Shown here piece by piece: positions 37,446 through 46,927 of a stretch of 64,000 nucleotides of DNA. The position numbers were made by a program, and so were the translations under genes. Under the pieces are notes generated by a model. That model saw only the letters and a program-made list of their open reading frames with translations, was not told the DNA's origin and searched no databases. The stretch's first letter is position 1, and every line of letters begins with the position of its first letter. The stretch lies in contig CAKUON010000002.1 in the NCBI GenBank assembly GCA_934668875.1, positions 227,864 to 291,863 on the forward strand, written 5' to 3'. This DNA is from an uncultured Collinsella sp. (GTDB lineage: Bacteria > Actinomycetota > Coriobacteriia > Coriobacteriales > Coriobacteriaceae).

Positions 37446-38411
37446 ATGCCGGGTAAAAGCCTAGAGAACATGCACGTAGCGGTCTTAGCGGGCGGTCATT
37501 CCGCCGAGCGCGAGATCTCGCTCGATTCGGGAAAGAACGTTGTGGTGGCACTGAAGGAAGCCGGCTACACCTCGGTGGAGCTGCTTGACACGGCCGCTGA
37601 TGACTTTATGGTAACCATGGCGACCAGCGGATTCGATGTGGCATTTATCGCCATGCACGGCGCCGGCGGTGAGGATGGCGCCATGCAGGGTGCCATGGAG
37701 ACCCTGGGTATCCCCTACACGGCCTCGGGCGTACTTGCCAGCGCCTGCGGAGCCGACAAGGAGGTCTCTAAGCTCCTATACGCCAAGGCGGGCATTCCCA
37801 TTGCCCCCGGCCTTGCGCTCGAGGTGGGCGACGAAGTCGATATCGATCATATCGTCGAGGTTTGTGGCGAGCGCTGCTTTGTGAAGCCGGCCGTCAACGG
37901 TTCCAGTTATGGCATTTCCCTGGTCCATGAGCCCTCCGAGCTGCCCGCGGCAATCGCCAAGGCGTTTGAGTACGGCGACAAAGTGCTGGTCGAGAAGTGC
38001 ATCGAGGGTACCGAGATCACCGTCGGCGTATACGGCGAAGATGACGTGCGCGCCCTGCCGATTGTCGAGATTCGTAAGCCCGAGGACTGCGAGTTCTACG
38101 ATCTGGACGTGAAGTATGTCGACCCTACGGATATCCATCGCATTCCGGCGCAGATTTCACCCGAGAATTACGCTCGCGCTCAGGAACTTGCCTGTGCCGC
38201 TCACAAGGCCCTCGGTTGCCTGGGTATCTCGCGCAGCGACTTTATTGTGAGCGAGGACGGCCCCGTTATCCTCGAGACCAATACCATTCCCGGCATGACC
38301 GATACGTCGCTGTATCCGGATGAGATCCGCCACACCGACGACATGACGTTCCCGCAGGTCTGTGACAGCCTGATCCGTATGGGCCTTCGTCGAGCGGGCA
38401 TTGCATGCTAA
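37446..38411 (+). CDS. ddl: D-alanine-D-alanine ligase
   Basis: ATP-grasp enzyme that makes the D-Ala-D-Ala dipeptide of peptidoglycan. The 321-aa product has LAGGHSAEREISL near the N terminus, FIAMHGAGGEDGAMQGAMETLGIPY-type core motifs, the lid KPAVNGSSYGISLV and the metal-binding GPVILETNTIPGMT. The residue pattern around the lid is that of D-Ala rather than D-Lac enzymes as far as can be judged by eye. GAGGAGGAG precedes the ATG. It overlaps the helicase gene by 7 bases. Confidence 0.95.
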   Translation: MPGKSLENMHVAVLAGGHSAEREISLDSGKNVVVALKEAGYTSVELLDTAADDFMVTMATSGFDVAFIAMHGAGGEDGAMQGAMETLGIPYTASGVLASACGADKEVSKLLYAKAGIPIAPGLALEVGDEVDIDHIVEVCGERCFVKPAVNGSSYGISLVHEPSELPAAIAKAFEYGDKVLVEKCIEGTEITVGVYGEDDVRALPIVEIRKPEDCEFYDLDVKYVDPTDIHRIPAQISPENYARAQELACAAHKALGCLGISRSDFIVSEDGPVILETNTIPGMTDTSLYPDEIRHTDDMTFPQVCDSLIRMGLRRAGIAC

Positions 38412-41299
38412 TCGAGGACGCGGTTTCGTCAGGAACGCCGCAGTTTGTCATCGACTCCTATGCCACGCTTGCCGACCGCGCCAAAACGCAGTCCTTCGGC
38501 CTTATCGAGGAAGATGTGATTGTCCTCGATACCGAGACCACGGGTCTTTCGGTGCAGGACAACGAGCTGATCGAGATCTCGGCGGCCCGTCTTTCGGGCC
38601 GCGAGGTCGTCGACCGCTTCGATACCTTCGTGCATCCCAAGCAGCTGATTCCCGCCGAGATTACCGAGCTCACGAGCATTGCAAATGCCGATGTGGCAGA
38701 TGCCCCGTCGGCGGTTGAGGCCGTCGCCGCTCTCGCCGATTTTGTCGGTGGCTGCCCGGTGATCGCACACAACGCCACGTTCGACCGCTCGTTTATCGAG
38801 TCGGTCAAAGGCGGCGTCAACGTGAGCGATATTTGGATCGATTCGCTGGCGCTGTCGCGCATCGCGCTTCCGCGCCTGGCCTCGCACAAGCTGTCTTTTA
38901 TGGCCGATCTGTTTGGCTGCGACTCGGTATCACACCGTGCCAATGCCGACGTCGACGCCCTGTGTGGCGTATGGCGCGTGTTGCTCGTGGCGCTCACCGA
39001 CTTGCCCCAGGGCCTCATGGCGCGCCTAGCCGACATGCATCCGGACGTGCCTTGGTCCTATCGTCCTATCTTTTCATTCTTGGCAGGGCAGAACCCTGGT
39101 TCTATCTTCTCTCTCAGCGCCGCTCGTGCTGACGTTCTCAAGGCCGATCGCGCCGACGATCGGGTGGACGCCGATGAACTGCCGGTACTCAAGATGCCGA
39201 GTCGTGAGGAGATTGAGGCAGACTATGCGCCAGGTGGCCTGGTCAATCGCATGTATCCCACCTACGAGCCGCGTGATGAGCAGATCGCTATGGCGCTCGA
39301 GGTCCGCGATGCGCTGGTCACGGGCACTCATCGTGTAATTGAGGCGGGCACAGGCGTCGGCAAATCGATGGCCTATCTGGTGCCTTTTGCCGAGGCAGCA
39401 CGCCGTAACAACATCACGGTTGGTATTGCGACCAAATCGAACAATCTTGCCGACCAGCTCATGTACCATGAGCTGCCAAAACTTGCCGAGCAACTGGACG
39501 GTGGTCTGTCATTTTGCGCTCTCAAGGGGTATGACCACTATCCGTGCCTGCGCAAGCTTGAGCGCATGAGCCGCGGCCAGGTCGAGATTACCACCAAGCG
39601 CGATCCGGCGGACACGCTCACGGCGGTCGCGGTCATTATGGCGTACGTCTGCCAATCAGCCGATGGCGACCTCGACTCGCTCGGTATTCGGTGGCGCAGC
39701 GTCAACCGCCCCGACTTTACGACGGCCTCGCGCGAGTGTGCTCGTCGCCTCTGCCCGTTTTTCCCTGATAAATGTTTGGTCCACGGCGCTCGCCGTCGTG
39801 CGGCGCATGCCGATGTGGTGGTCACCAACCATTCCCTGCTGTTCCGCAATGTCGCGGCCGAGGGCAGGATTTTACCTCCGATTCGTCATTGGGTAATCGA
39901 CGAGGCCCATTCCATCGAGCGCGAGGCGCGCCGCCAGTGGGCGCGCGTGGTGTCGGCGGACGAATCACGCGTTCTGTTTGAGCGCCTGGGTGGCTCGAGC
40001 ACCGGCGCGCTAAGCCAGGTTTCCCGTGATTTGGCAACCTCCGAGGGCTCTACGCTCTATCTGGGCCTTACTGCCAAGGCGACGTCGACGGTTGCGCGCG
40101 CGAGCATGGCGATCGCCGACGTGTTCGATGGCGTTCGCGAGCTCGGCCGCCGTGCCCGTGGGGGTTATGACAATGCCAATCTATGGATTGGCCCCGAGCT
40201 GCGCGAATCTGACGACTGGCATGATTTCTTACCGTCGGCCTACACTGGCATCGACGCATTGGAACAAGCTGACAAGAGCGTCGACGCGCTGGTGCAAGCC
40301 GTCGCCGCCGACAAGCCCGAGGTTGTTGTCGACCTGGGTGATATCTCGCGCCGCCTGCACGAGCTGGTCGAGAACCTCAAACTCATCATTGATGGCACCG
40401 ATGAACACTACGTGTATTCGCTGCAGGTCAATCGCAGGCTGCGTGCCGGCGGAGAGTCAATGACCGCAGAGCGCATCGACATTGGCGAGGCCTTGGCAAC
40501 CGAGTGGCTGCCCGAGGTTCACACGGCTATCTTTGCCTCGGCGACTATGACGGTGTCCAAAAGCTTTGAACACTTTAACCATGCGGTCGGCCTCGATCGC
40601 ATCGGTGCTTCAACATCCTCATCGCTGCACTTGGACTCGAGCTACGACTTCGATTCGAACATGGCTGTAGTCGTTGCGGGCGATATCCCCGATCCGCGCG
40701 ATCGTGAGAGCTATCTTACGGCGCTCGAGCGCGTGCTAGTCGACGCCCATCTTGCCATGGGCGGATCGGTGCTCACGTTGTTCACCAATCGGCGCGACAT
40801 GGAAGACCTGTACGCCCGCGTTGAGCCCAAGATGGCCCGTGCGGGCCTGGAACTCAACTGCCAGCAGCGAAATTCGTCTCCGCGTCGTCTGCGGGACCGT
40901 TTTATCAACGAGCCGACCTCGTCGCTCTTTGCGCTCAAGGCCTTTTGGGAGGGGTTTGATGCCAGCGGCGAGACGCTGCGCTGTGTCATCATTCCCAAGC
41001 TGCCGTTCTCGAGTCCCACGGACCCGCTCTCGTGCGAGCGTAATTTGCGCGAAGATCGCGCTTGGGCGCGCTATTCGCTGCCCGAGGCCGTGCTCGAGGT
41101 CAAACAAGCCGCCGGCCGCCTCATTCGCTCGTCGACCGATTGCGGCGTGCTCATCTTGGCTGACCCGCGCCTAGTGACGAAGGGCTATGGCAAGAAGTTT
41201 TTAACTTCGCTGCCCACGAGTTCCTATCAGCGAATTGAATCGGCGCAGATCGGTCACTATCTGCAGTTGTGGCGCCAGGCGCACGAACGGCGCCGCTAG
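38405..41299 (+). CDS. DinG-family helicase with N-terminal DnaQ-type exonuclease domain
   Basis: The 964-aa fusion combines a DEDD exonuclease (about residues 35-200: VIVLDTETTGLS, HNATFDRSFIES, HRANADVDALC) with an XPD/DinG-type superfamily 2 helicase (Walker A EAGTGVGKSMAYLVPFAEA, DEAH box VIDEAHSIE, C-terminal QAAGRLIRS). Cysteines spaced as in the Fe-S cluster of XPD/DinG lie between them (YPCLRKL, then ECARRLCPFFPDKC). The helicase therefore probably carries 4Fe-4S, whereas the Bacillus-type exonuclease-DinG lacks the cluster. The ATG overlaps the end of ddl. The stop shares CTAG with the converging WYL gene. Confidence 0.9.
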   Translation: MLIEDAVSSGTPQFVIDSYATLADRAKTQSFGLIEEDVIVLDTETTGLSVQDNELIEISAARLSGREVVDRFDTFVHPKQLIPAEITELTSIANADVADAPSAVEAVAALADFVGGCPVIAHNATFDRSFIESVKGGVNVSDIWIDSLALSRIALPRLASHKLSFMADLFGCDSVSHRANADVDALCGVWRVLLVALTDLPQGLMARLADMHPDVPWSYRPIFSFLAGQNPGSIFSLSAARADVLKADRADDRVDADELPVLKMPSREEIEADYAPGGLVNRMYPTYEPRDEQIAMALEVRDALVTGTHRVIEAGTGVGKSMAYLVPFAEAARRNNITVGIATKSNNLADQLMYHELPKLAEQLDGGLSFCALKGYDHYPCLRKLERMSRGQVEITTKRDPADTLTAVAVIMAYVCQSADGDLDSLGIRWRSVNRPDFTTASRECARRLCPFFPDKCLVHGARRRAAHADVVVTNHSLLFRNVAAEGRILPPIRHWVIDEAHSIEREARRQWARVVSADESRVLFERLGGSSTGALSQVSRDLATSEGSTLYLGLTAKATSTVARASMAIADVFDGVRELGRRARGGYDNANLWIGPELRESDDWHDFLPSAYTGIDALEQADKSVDALVQAVAADKPEVVVDLGDISRRLHELVENLKLIIDGTDEHYVYSLQVNRRLRAGGESMTAERIDIGEALATEWLPEVHTAIFASATMTVSKSFEHFNHAVGLDRIGASTSSSLHLDSSYDFDSNMAVVVAGDIPDPRDRESYLTALERVLVDAHLAMGGSVLTLFTNRRDMEDLYARVEPKMARAGLELNCQQRNSSPRRLRDRFINEPTSSLFALKAFWEGFDASGETLRCVIIPKLPFSSPTDPLSCERNLREDRAWARYSLPEAVLEVKQAAGRLIRSSTDCGVLILADPRLVTKGYGKKFLTSLPTSSYQRIESAQIGHYLQLWRQAHERRR

Positions 41300-42219
41300 A
41301 GCGGGCAGGCTAAGGTCTTCGCCATATCGCATAGACGCTTCGACAGGGCGGGGTCATCCAGAATGCGGATGGCTCCGCCCGCTGCTATTACCTGACTGAA
41401 CAGCCAGCGCTCGGAGCTGTAGCGCACGATTACCGTCGCCGCACCTGTCCCATTAGGCTCGATCGACATAATGCCTGCCCAGCCCAGACGCTCTGCCATG
41501 TCGAGCGGCATGAGGAGCCTTGTGCCCTGCTCCGCTTGCGAGAGGGAGTCGTGGAGGGATGCGGCCGAAGGCGCGTGGCGTTCGACGGAATCCTCGGTGA
41601 GGGAAAGATCTTCGATTTTGTCCATGCGGTAGGAACGTTGCCCATCAACTTCGATATCCCAGGCAATCAGGTAGGTCTGGTCACCATGCGTCGCGATGCG
41701 CAAGGGGTCGATGAGACGCTCGCGCGGCTGCGCATCGTCCATCGAACGATAGGTGATACAGCAGCGAACGCCGTCCTGAATGGCGCTGCTGAGCTGCTGC
41801 CAATGCGATCCGCGGACGACGGTGTCGACGACGCGCTGATTGTAGCCGAGCTCTTCGGGAAGAAGCGCCCGTCGAATTCGCGCCGCCGTTCGAGGCTCAA
41901 TCCCCAGCGATTCCAGTTCGTGATTGAGCACGGCGCCTTCGGCGGCACTCAGGCGTAGCGGCAGCACGCGTCCCGCATCGCCGGTAAGGGATACGTGTTC
42001 GCCGTTGCGCTCGCAGATGATGCGGGCGCCCGACTCACGATCGGCGAGGGTCGAGACAATATCGAGGATCTCGTCCAGCGAGGTTCCGGAAATGTCAAAG
42101 CGGCTGCAAATCTCATTTTTCGTCAGTCCCGCGCTCCCGGCGGCGTAGAGGGCTTCCATGATGTCGATGGCACGCGAGAGTCTCTGCTCGCTGGTGAGTT
42201 TACGCGCGGGCATGCTCAT
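41296..42219 (-). CDS. WYL-domain transcriptional regulator, PafC-like
   Basis: Second gene of a WYL pair like actinobacterial PafB/PafC, which activates DNA-damage genes in response to single-stranded DNA. The 307-aa product has an N-terminal helix-turn-helix region (SRAIDIMEALYAAGSAGLTKNEIC, about residues 12-60), a WYL domain (VRCCITYRSMDDAQPRERLIDPLRI, YLIAWDI) and a WCX-type C terminus. The ATG at 42219 has AAAGGA 7 bases upstream and overlaps the upstream gene by 20 bases. Its stop codon overlaps that of the dinG-like gene. Confidence 0.85.
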   Translation of the reverse strand: MSMPARKLTSEQRLSRAIDIMEALYAAGSAGLTKNEICSRFDISGTSLDEILDIVSTLADRESGARIICERNGEHVSLTGDAGRVLPLRLSAAEGAVLNHELESLGIEPRTAARIRRALLPEELGYNQRVVDTVVRGSHWQQLSSAIQDGVRCCITYRSMDDAQPRERLIDPLRIATHGDQTYLIAWDIEVDGQRSYRMDKIEDLSLTEDSVERHAPSAASLHDSLSQAEQGTRLLMPLDMAERLGWAGIMSIEPNGTGAATVIVRYSSERWLFSQVIAAGGAIRILDDPALSKRLCDMAKTLACPL

Positions 42220-43222
42220 GCACCGTCCTTTCGATGAGGCGGTTCCACGCCAGTTTGAGTGCGTCGGGGGCAACGGGCCTCATGCCGTCCATGGCATGGG
42301 CCATGCAGAATGAGGCGGCCGCGTCAAAGTCGCGCACGTCAACGGTCCAGGTCCATCCTTCTTCGCTGCGTGCAAGATTGCCTCGTCCACGCGTGAGGCC
42401 GCTGACCATATCGGCTTGCGACTCACGCGCGAACGAGAACGTTGCCGCAACGGGCGGGCGGTCGGCAAAATCGAACTCAAAGAACAGGTAATCGTTGAGA
42501 TTGAAGTCTGCGGGAATGGCGTATGCCCTTGAGGGACGCCAAGCGCGAACGATGCGGTCGCAGCGGAACGTTCTGATATTGTCGGTGGCATTGTCCAAGC
42601 CGCAGAAATACGCCGTGCCATCGTGCTCGAACATACCGTAGACGCAGACGGTGCGCTCTTTCTGCTCGCCGCGACCGTTCTGATACAAAAAGCGCAGTGC
42701 GCAGCGCTCGGCAAAGGCGCTCCAAACCGCATCGACGGTGGGGGAACGATGAATCGGCGTCTCGTCTGCGGCCGATATGCCGGTGAGATAGGCAATCTTG
42801 GACCGGATGTCGGCAAGTGGCGCGGCAAAGGCGGAGGAGTCAGTCGCAAGCGTCTGGTCGATGGCGTCCAGCAAGATGTCGGCATCGTCTGCGGTGATGA
42901 GGCCACCTGCCGCAAACGTGTGCTCGCGGTCGATCGTCCACGAGCTTTCCTCGGTCTCCTGCGCGCCGGCGGGGCGAACCTCTTTGATTACGATGCCGCG
43001 TTCGAGCAGTTTGTCGCGATCGCGACGAAATTTGCGCTTATCCGAGTCGATGTTGCCCGAGCCATACCCCAAATCGGAATCCAAGACGATTTGCTCGGTC
43101 GTCAACGGCTCGGGAGAGCTGTTGAGTACAAAGAAAAGATTGAGGATGCGCTGGGCCGTTTTATCGAAACTGGGCCCCGGCGTTCCCTTTTTGTTACTAG
43201 CGGTCGTGTCGCTTGCCGTCAT
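42200..43222 (-). CDS. WYL-domain transcriptional regulator, PafB-like
   Basis: First gene of the WYL pair. The 340-aa product has an N-terminal winged helix (AQRILNLFFVLNSSPEPLTTEQI, residues about 23-75, with KRKFRRDRDKLLERGI), a WYL domain (ALRFLYQNGRGEQKERTVCVYGMF, YFCGLDN) and a C-terminal WCX-like part. GAGGACTCT precedes the ATG. The two genes overlap by 20 bases and would give a heterodimer or fused function as described for PafBC. Specific DNA targets cannot be read here. Confidence 0.85.
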   Translation of the reverse strand: MTASDTTASNKKGTPGPSFDKTAQRILNLFFVLNSSPEPLTTEQIVLDSDLGYGSGNIDSDKRKFRRDRDKLLERGIVIKEVRPAGAQETEESSWTIDREHTFAAGGLITADDADILLDAIDQTLATDSSAFAAPLADIRSKIAYLTGISAADETPIHRSPTVDAVWSAFAERCALRFLYQNGRGEQKERTVCVYGMFEHDGTAYFCGLDNATDNIRTFRCDRIVRAWRPSRAYAIPADFNLNDYLFFEFDFADRPPVAATFSFARESQADMVSGLTRGRGNLARSEEGWTWTVDVRDFDAAASFCMAHAMDGMRPVAPDALKLAWNRLIERTVHEHARA

Positions 43223-43420
43223 AGAGTCCTCGCATGGGAAGGTGGTTTGCTGCCATGATTTTAGTCCGATATGGAGATTAGGCTATATCCTTGTCCGGTC
43301 GGGGCGTTAAGATGGCCCGAATTCGGTCGTTTGCGCTCGCTCGGGGTATACTTTCGACTATATACGGTTCTAATGTGCATGCATTGGGCCTATTTGTCGG
43401 ATTATGGATGTGGAGCGCAC

Positions 43421-46400
43421 ATGGCGAACACCCAGAACTATATCAACCACCTGCTGCAGAACACCGGCATCACGCCGGCATGCAGCGAAGAAGAGCGCTT
43501 GGCTGCCGAGGATATCGCTCAGATTTTCCGCAACCACGGCTTTGATCCCGAGGTGCAGGAGTTTAATGCTCCCGCGCCGAGCAGACTGGCATTTGCTATC
43601 ACCGGCATCCTTGCGTTTGTCGGCGCCCTGCTTATGGGTATCGGTGGCGGCATTGGCTTGGTCGGCACCCTGCTGGCCATCATCGGTGCCGTGCTCTATG
43701 TGCTCGAGCGTACCGGGCATCCCGTGATTTCGGGCCTGGGAAAGACGGGCGTGAGCCAAAATGTCATCGCCTATCACAAGGCTTCGGGCCCGCTCGCGTC
43801 CCCGCGCAACCGTCCGGTGGTCGTTGTCGCGCATTACGACTCCCCTCGCGCCGAGCTGCTCGCCCGCGAGCCCTATGCTTCGTATCGCGCGCTTATTGCC
43901 AAGTTGCTGCCTATCGCCACGGTTGCCCCCGCTGCCGTCGCCGTTCTGCGTATCCTGCCGCTCCCCGGCGCGCTCAAGGTTCTGCTGTGGATCGTCGCGA
44001 TTCTCGCCTCTCTCGTTGCGCTCGCCAACGCGGCAAACATCATCTCCAACCGCCACATCCTTCCCTATACGTCCGGCGCGGTGTGCAACAAATCTTCTGT
44101 CGCCGCCTTGCTTGGCGTTATGGACAACGTTGCCCCCTTCCAGGGCGAAAACGAGTTTCCCGACGATGTTCCGTTCGATACCTATTTTGGGGAGCAGAAG
44201 CGTCGTGCCGAGGAAATGGCGCGCGCAGCGGCGGAGTATGCCGCGGCCCAACAGCAAAACGACTACGGCAACACCATCGAGTATGAAGAGCCTACCTACG
44301 CCGAGGACGAGTTCGGCCAGCCGATTGCTCCCGACGCTCAGATCGAGCCCGAACAGGGTGAGGCTTTCGACGAGCAGATCGAGGGCTTTGAGGGTGCGTC
44401 TGCCGACGAGACGCTGATTGGCGCCATCGTGCCCGAGGATCAGAATCAGGCTGTCCAGGCCGAAGAGTTCAATGACGAGGTTCCCGCTGCCGAGCCGGCG
44501 GAGGAGCCTGTCGTGGTCGAGCCCGAGCCCAAGCTCTATCGCAATGCTGCCGGCAACATCCGCTTTGGTTCGGATGCCATCCGTGCGCTCGGAATGCTTC
44601 CCGAGTCCTGCACGCTCGATTACGAGGAAGGCGAGGAGCCGACGTTCGAGCCCGAGCCTGTCCCCGTCGCGGATGCACCTGCACCCGCCGCCGTTGTGGA
44701 CGACGTGCCCGCTGCGGCTTCTCCTGCCGTTGCGGAGCCCGAGGCTATGTCTACAATCGATCCTGCAGCGGGACTGGACATTCTGGCACCCGCCGCGCCG
44801 GCACAGGACGTCGCGGACGAGTCTGACGATGATTATGCCGAGCAGCCGCGACGCGTGTCTTACGAGAGCGATACCGATTTCTCGGCCGAGATTCCCGCGG
44901 CGACGCCCCATGCCGATATTGCATCCGCCTTCTCTTCGATTGGCGCCAGCGCATCCAGCTTCTTTAAGGGCGCGTTTGCAAAGGGCAAGAAATTCATCGA
45001 CGACTTTGAGGAAAAGCGTGCTATCGCACGCGAGGCTGCCGAGCAGGAGGCTATCGCCCAGCAGCAGGCAGCCGAGGCGGAGCGTGAGCTCGCGGCACAG
45101 GAATTCGAGCAGAACGAGGCTCAGCAGCCCATGGCCGTCGATGCCGCCGAAGCTACGACGTCTTTTGAGTCCCAGCAACCGGCATCTGCGGACGTTGTTG
45201 AGGCGACGACGTCTTTCGAGCCCCAGCAGCCCGTCGATAGCACCATGTCGTTCGACGCCGCACAGTTCGATGCCACGATAACGTTTGAAAAGCAGGGCAC
45301 CGCGATTGCTGAGCCCCTTAAGGCTTCCGATGATCAGGCCGCTGCGGCAAACGATACCGAGACCGCCGATGTGGCTGAAACACCGGATGTCGCCGAAGAC
45401 CAGGCCGTCGAGGTCGTCGCTGACGAAGAGCATCACGTGGCCGTCGAGCAGGACGATTCGGCCGAGGTCGAGCAGGAGGAGGCTGTGGTCTCCGAAGTTT
45501 CCGAGGTGCCCGAGACGGACGAGTCGAGACCTTACTCCACGCAGATTTTCACCATGCCGACTCCGGGTGGTTCTGGCTCCACGGTTGTCAACGTCGCCCC
45601 CACTCAGGACGAAACGGTCGATTCCCTCATGGCGCAGATTTCGTCTCAGGCTGCACCGCGCCCGCAGATGAATGTTCCCGATCCGGCGTCAGTTCCGGCG
45701 CCTGCGCCCTCTTCGTCGCCGCTGGCCTCGGTCCCCGATCCGTCGTTGCCGTCGATGAAGCAGGCTAACGTTGCGTCTCGCACGTCGCTGTTTGACCTTC
45801 CCGACCCCTCGGCTCAGGTCGATGACCCCTTCGCGACGGCGCAGGGTCCCGAGCCCACATCGGCGCCCGTTGCGCCTTCTATGCCCGCCGCGTCGGGCGC
45901 GAGGCCGCTCGAGACTATCTCGGCTCCCGCTTCGGCTGCGCCCAAGCCCCGCAAGCGCGGTCTGGGCGGTCTGTTCGGTCGTAAAAAGAAAAACGATCAG
46001 GACAGCATGAGCGACTGGCTGGGTGTCGAAGACGATTACGATGCCAAGAAGTCCGGCCGCGGTATCGGCTCGTGGGATAACTTCGAGGACGATAACGACG
46101 GCTGGAAGGGCGGCGCTACGTCTTCCGATGGCGCATCTGACGAAGACATGCTCTCGGCTGTCGCCTCCATGGGCGATGACGAACTGCTCGGTCACGATAT
46201 CTGGTTTGTGGCGACGGGTGCCTCGGATTGTGATGGCGCCGGCATGAAGGCGTTCTTAGCCTCGCATCGCGATAAGCTCCGCGGCGTATTCTTCATCAAT
46301 CTTGAATCCGTCGGCGCCGGTAGGCTTTCGGTCGTGACAGTCGAGGGCGAGCAGCAGCTGCTTAAGGGCGACCGCCGCATCATGAACCTGGTCAGCAAGG

Positions 46401-46624
46401 TCTGTAAGTCGTTCCATGTCGATTGTGGTGCGCTCGAGATGCCCTATGCCAGGACCGATGCCTATGCCGCGCTCGAGGCGAGCCGCCGCGCCCTCACCAT
46501 CGCCGGTGTGGACGGCACGCGCCTGGCTTGTGCTCGTACCGAGGACGACCTGCCCCACAACGTTAACCCGACGAACATCGCCACGGTATCCGAGGTCGTG
46601 ACCGAGGTTATCCGCCGTTCGTAG
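43421..46624 (+). CDS. M28 peptidase-like membrane protein with degenerate active site and long acidic insert
   Basis: The 1067-aa product begins with an M28-like domain interrupted by membrane segments (hydrophobic about 55-98 and 158-208). The first zinc-ligand motif survives (VVVVAHYDSPRAE, His138 and Asp140). The bridging position of the DDNASG motif reads AVCNKSSVAALL (Cys222). After about 670 residues of acidic, Ala/Pro/Gln-rich low-complexity sequence the domain resumes at about residue 925 (DIWFVATGASDCDGAG, where the family has GAEEEG; then FFINLESVGAG). It ends in ARTEDDLPHNVNP, where the family has a His before the P-E-D. Most metal ligands are therefore lost, suggesting a non-catalytic scaffold. 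GGAG precedes the ATG at 43421; a longer frame is unsupported. Confidence 0.75.
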   Translation: MANTQNYINHLLQNTGITPACSEEERLAAEDIAQIFRNHGFDPEVQEFNAPAPSRLAFAITGILAFVGALLMGIGGGIGLVGTLLAIIGAVLYVLERTGHPVISGLGKTGVSQNVIAYHKASGPLASPRNRPVVVVAHYDSPRAELLAREPYASYRALIAKLLPIATVAPAAVAVLRILPLPGALKVLLWIVAILASLVALANAANIISNRHILPYTSGAVCNKSSVAALLGVMDNVAPFQGENEFPDDVPFDTYFGEQKRRAEEMARAAAEYAAAQQQNDYGNTIEYEEPTYAEDEFGQPIAPDAQIEPEQGEAFDEQIEGFEGASADETLIGAIVPEDQNQAVQAEEFNDEVPAAEPAEEPVVVEPEPKLYRNAAGNIRFGSDAIRALGMLPESCTLDYEEGEEPTFEPEPVPVADAPAPAAVVDDVPAAASPAVAEPEAMSTIDPAAGLDILAPAAPAQDVADESDDDYAEQPRRVSYESDTDFSAEIPAATPHADIASAFSSIGASASSFFKGAFAKGKKFIDDFEEKRAIAREAAEQEAIAQQQAAEAERELAAQEFEQNEAQQPMAVDAAEATTSFESQQPASADVVEATTSFEPQQPVDSTMSFDAAQFDATITFEKQGTAIAEPLKASDDQAAAANDTETADVAETPDVAEDQAVEVVADEEHHVAVEQDDSAEVEQEEAVVSEVSEVPETDESRPYSTQIFTMPTPGGSGSTVVNVAPTQDETVDSLMAQISSQAAPRPQMNVPDPASVPAPAPSSSPLASVPDPSLPSMKQANVASRTSLFDLPDPSAQVDDPFATAQGPEPTSAPVAPSMPAASGARPLETISAPASAAPKPRKRGLGGLFGRKKKNDQDSMSDWLGVEDDYDAKKSGRGIGSWDNFEDDNDGWKGGATSSDGASDEDMLSAVASMGDDELLGHDIWFVATGASDCDGAGMKAFLASHRDKLRGVFFINLESVGAGRLSVVTVEGEQQLLKGDRRIMNLVSKVCKSFHVDCGALEMPYARTDAYAALEASRRALTIAGVDGTRLACARTEDDLPHNVNPTNIATVSEVVTEVIRRS

Positions 46625-46645
46625 GCGGAGCTCTAAGGAGTCAAC

Positions 46646-46864
46646 GTGTTTTCGTTCATTAAACGTCATTGGCCTGTTTACTTGATTCTGACCCTTATTG
46701 CCGTCGCTTTGGGATTTGGGGCTGCCTACATCGTGGGCGTAAAGGGATCGACCCCCGCGTCCGCAATCAGCGAAGAGGTGGAGCAGGAGCAAAGTACGGG
46801 TGCCGATGGAATCCCTGAGTCCGAGCAAGCGCTCGTCGACGGCGGATCTTCATCTGCAGAATAG
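46646..46864 (+). CDS. Small single-span membrane protein
   Basis: A 72-aa protein with a basic start (FSFIKRHW), one hydrophobic helix at about residues 10-30 and an acidic, Ser-rich tail. AAGGAG precedes the GTG. It follows the M28-like gene by 21 bases and probably shares its transcript. Function unknown. Confidence 0.65.
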   Translation: MFSFIKRHWPVYLILTLIAVALGFGAAYIVGVKGSTPASAISEEVEQEQSTGADGIPESEQALVDGGSSSAE

Positions 46865-46888
46865 CCGCGGCACTTTACATGGCTAAAA

Positions 46889-46925
46889 GAGGGCGAACCG
46901 GGAGACTGGTTCGCCCACTTTTTTG
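46889..46925. terminator. Bidirectional terminator
   Basis: GGGCGAACC/GGTTCGCCC stem with a seven-base loop, followed by TTTTTT on the plus strand and CTTTTAG on the minus strand. It separates the small membrane gene from the converging adhesin gene. Confidence 0.85.
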
Positions 46926-46927
46926 CA

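Noticed and set aside
43370..45436. Minus-strand frame of 688 codons opposite the M28-like gene
   Set aside because: It covers the low-complexity insert, where the sense frame has acidic/Ala codons. The antisense product is Arg/Leu/Gly-rich without motifs.
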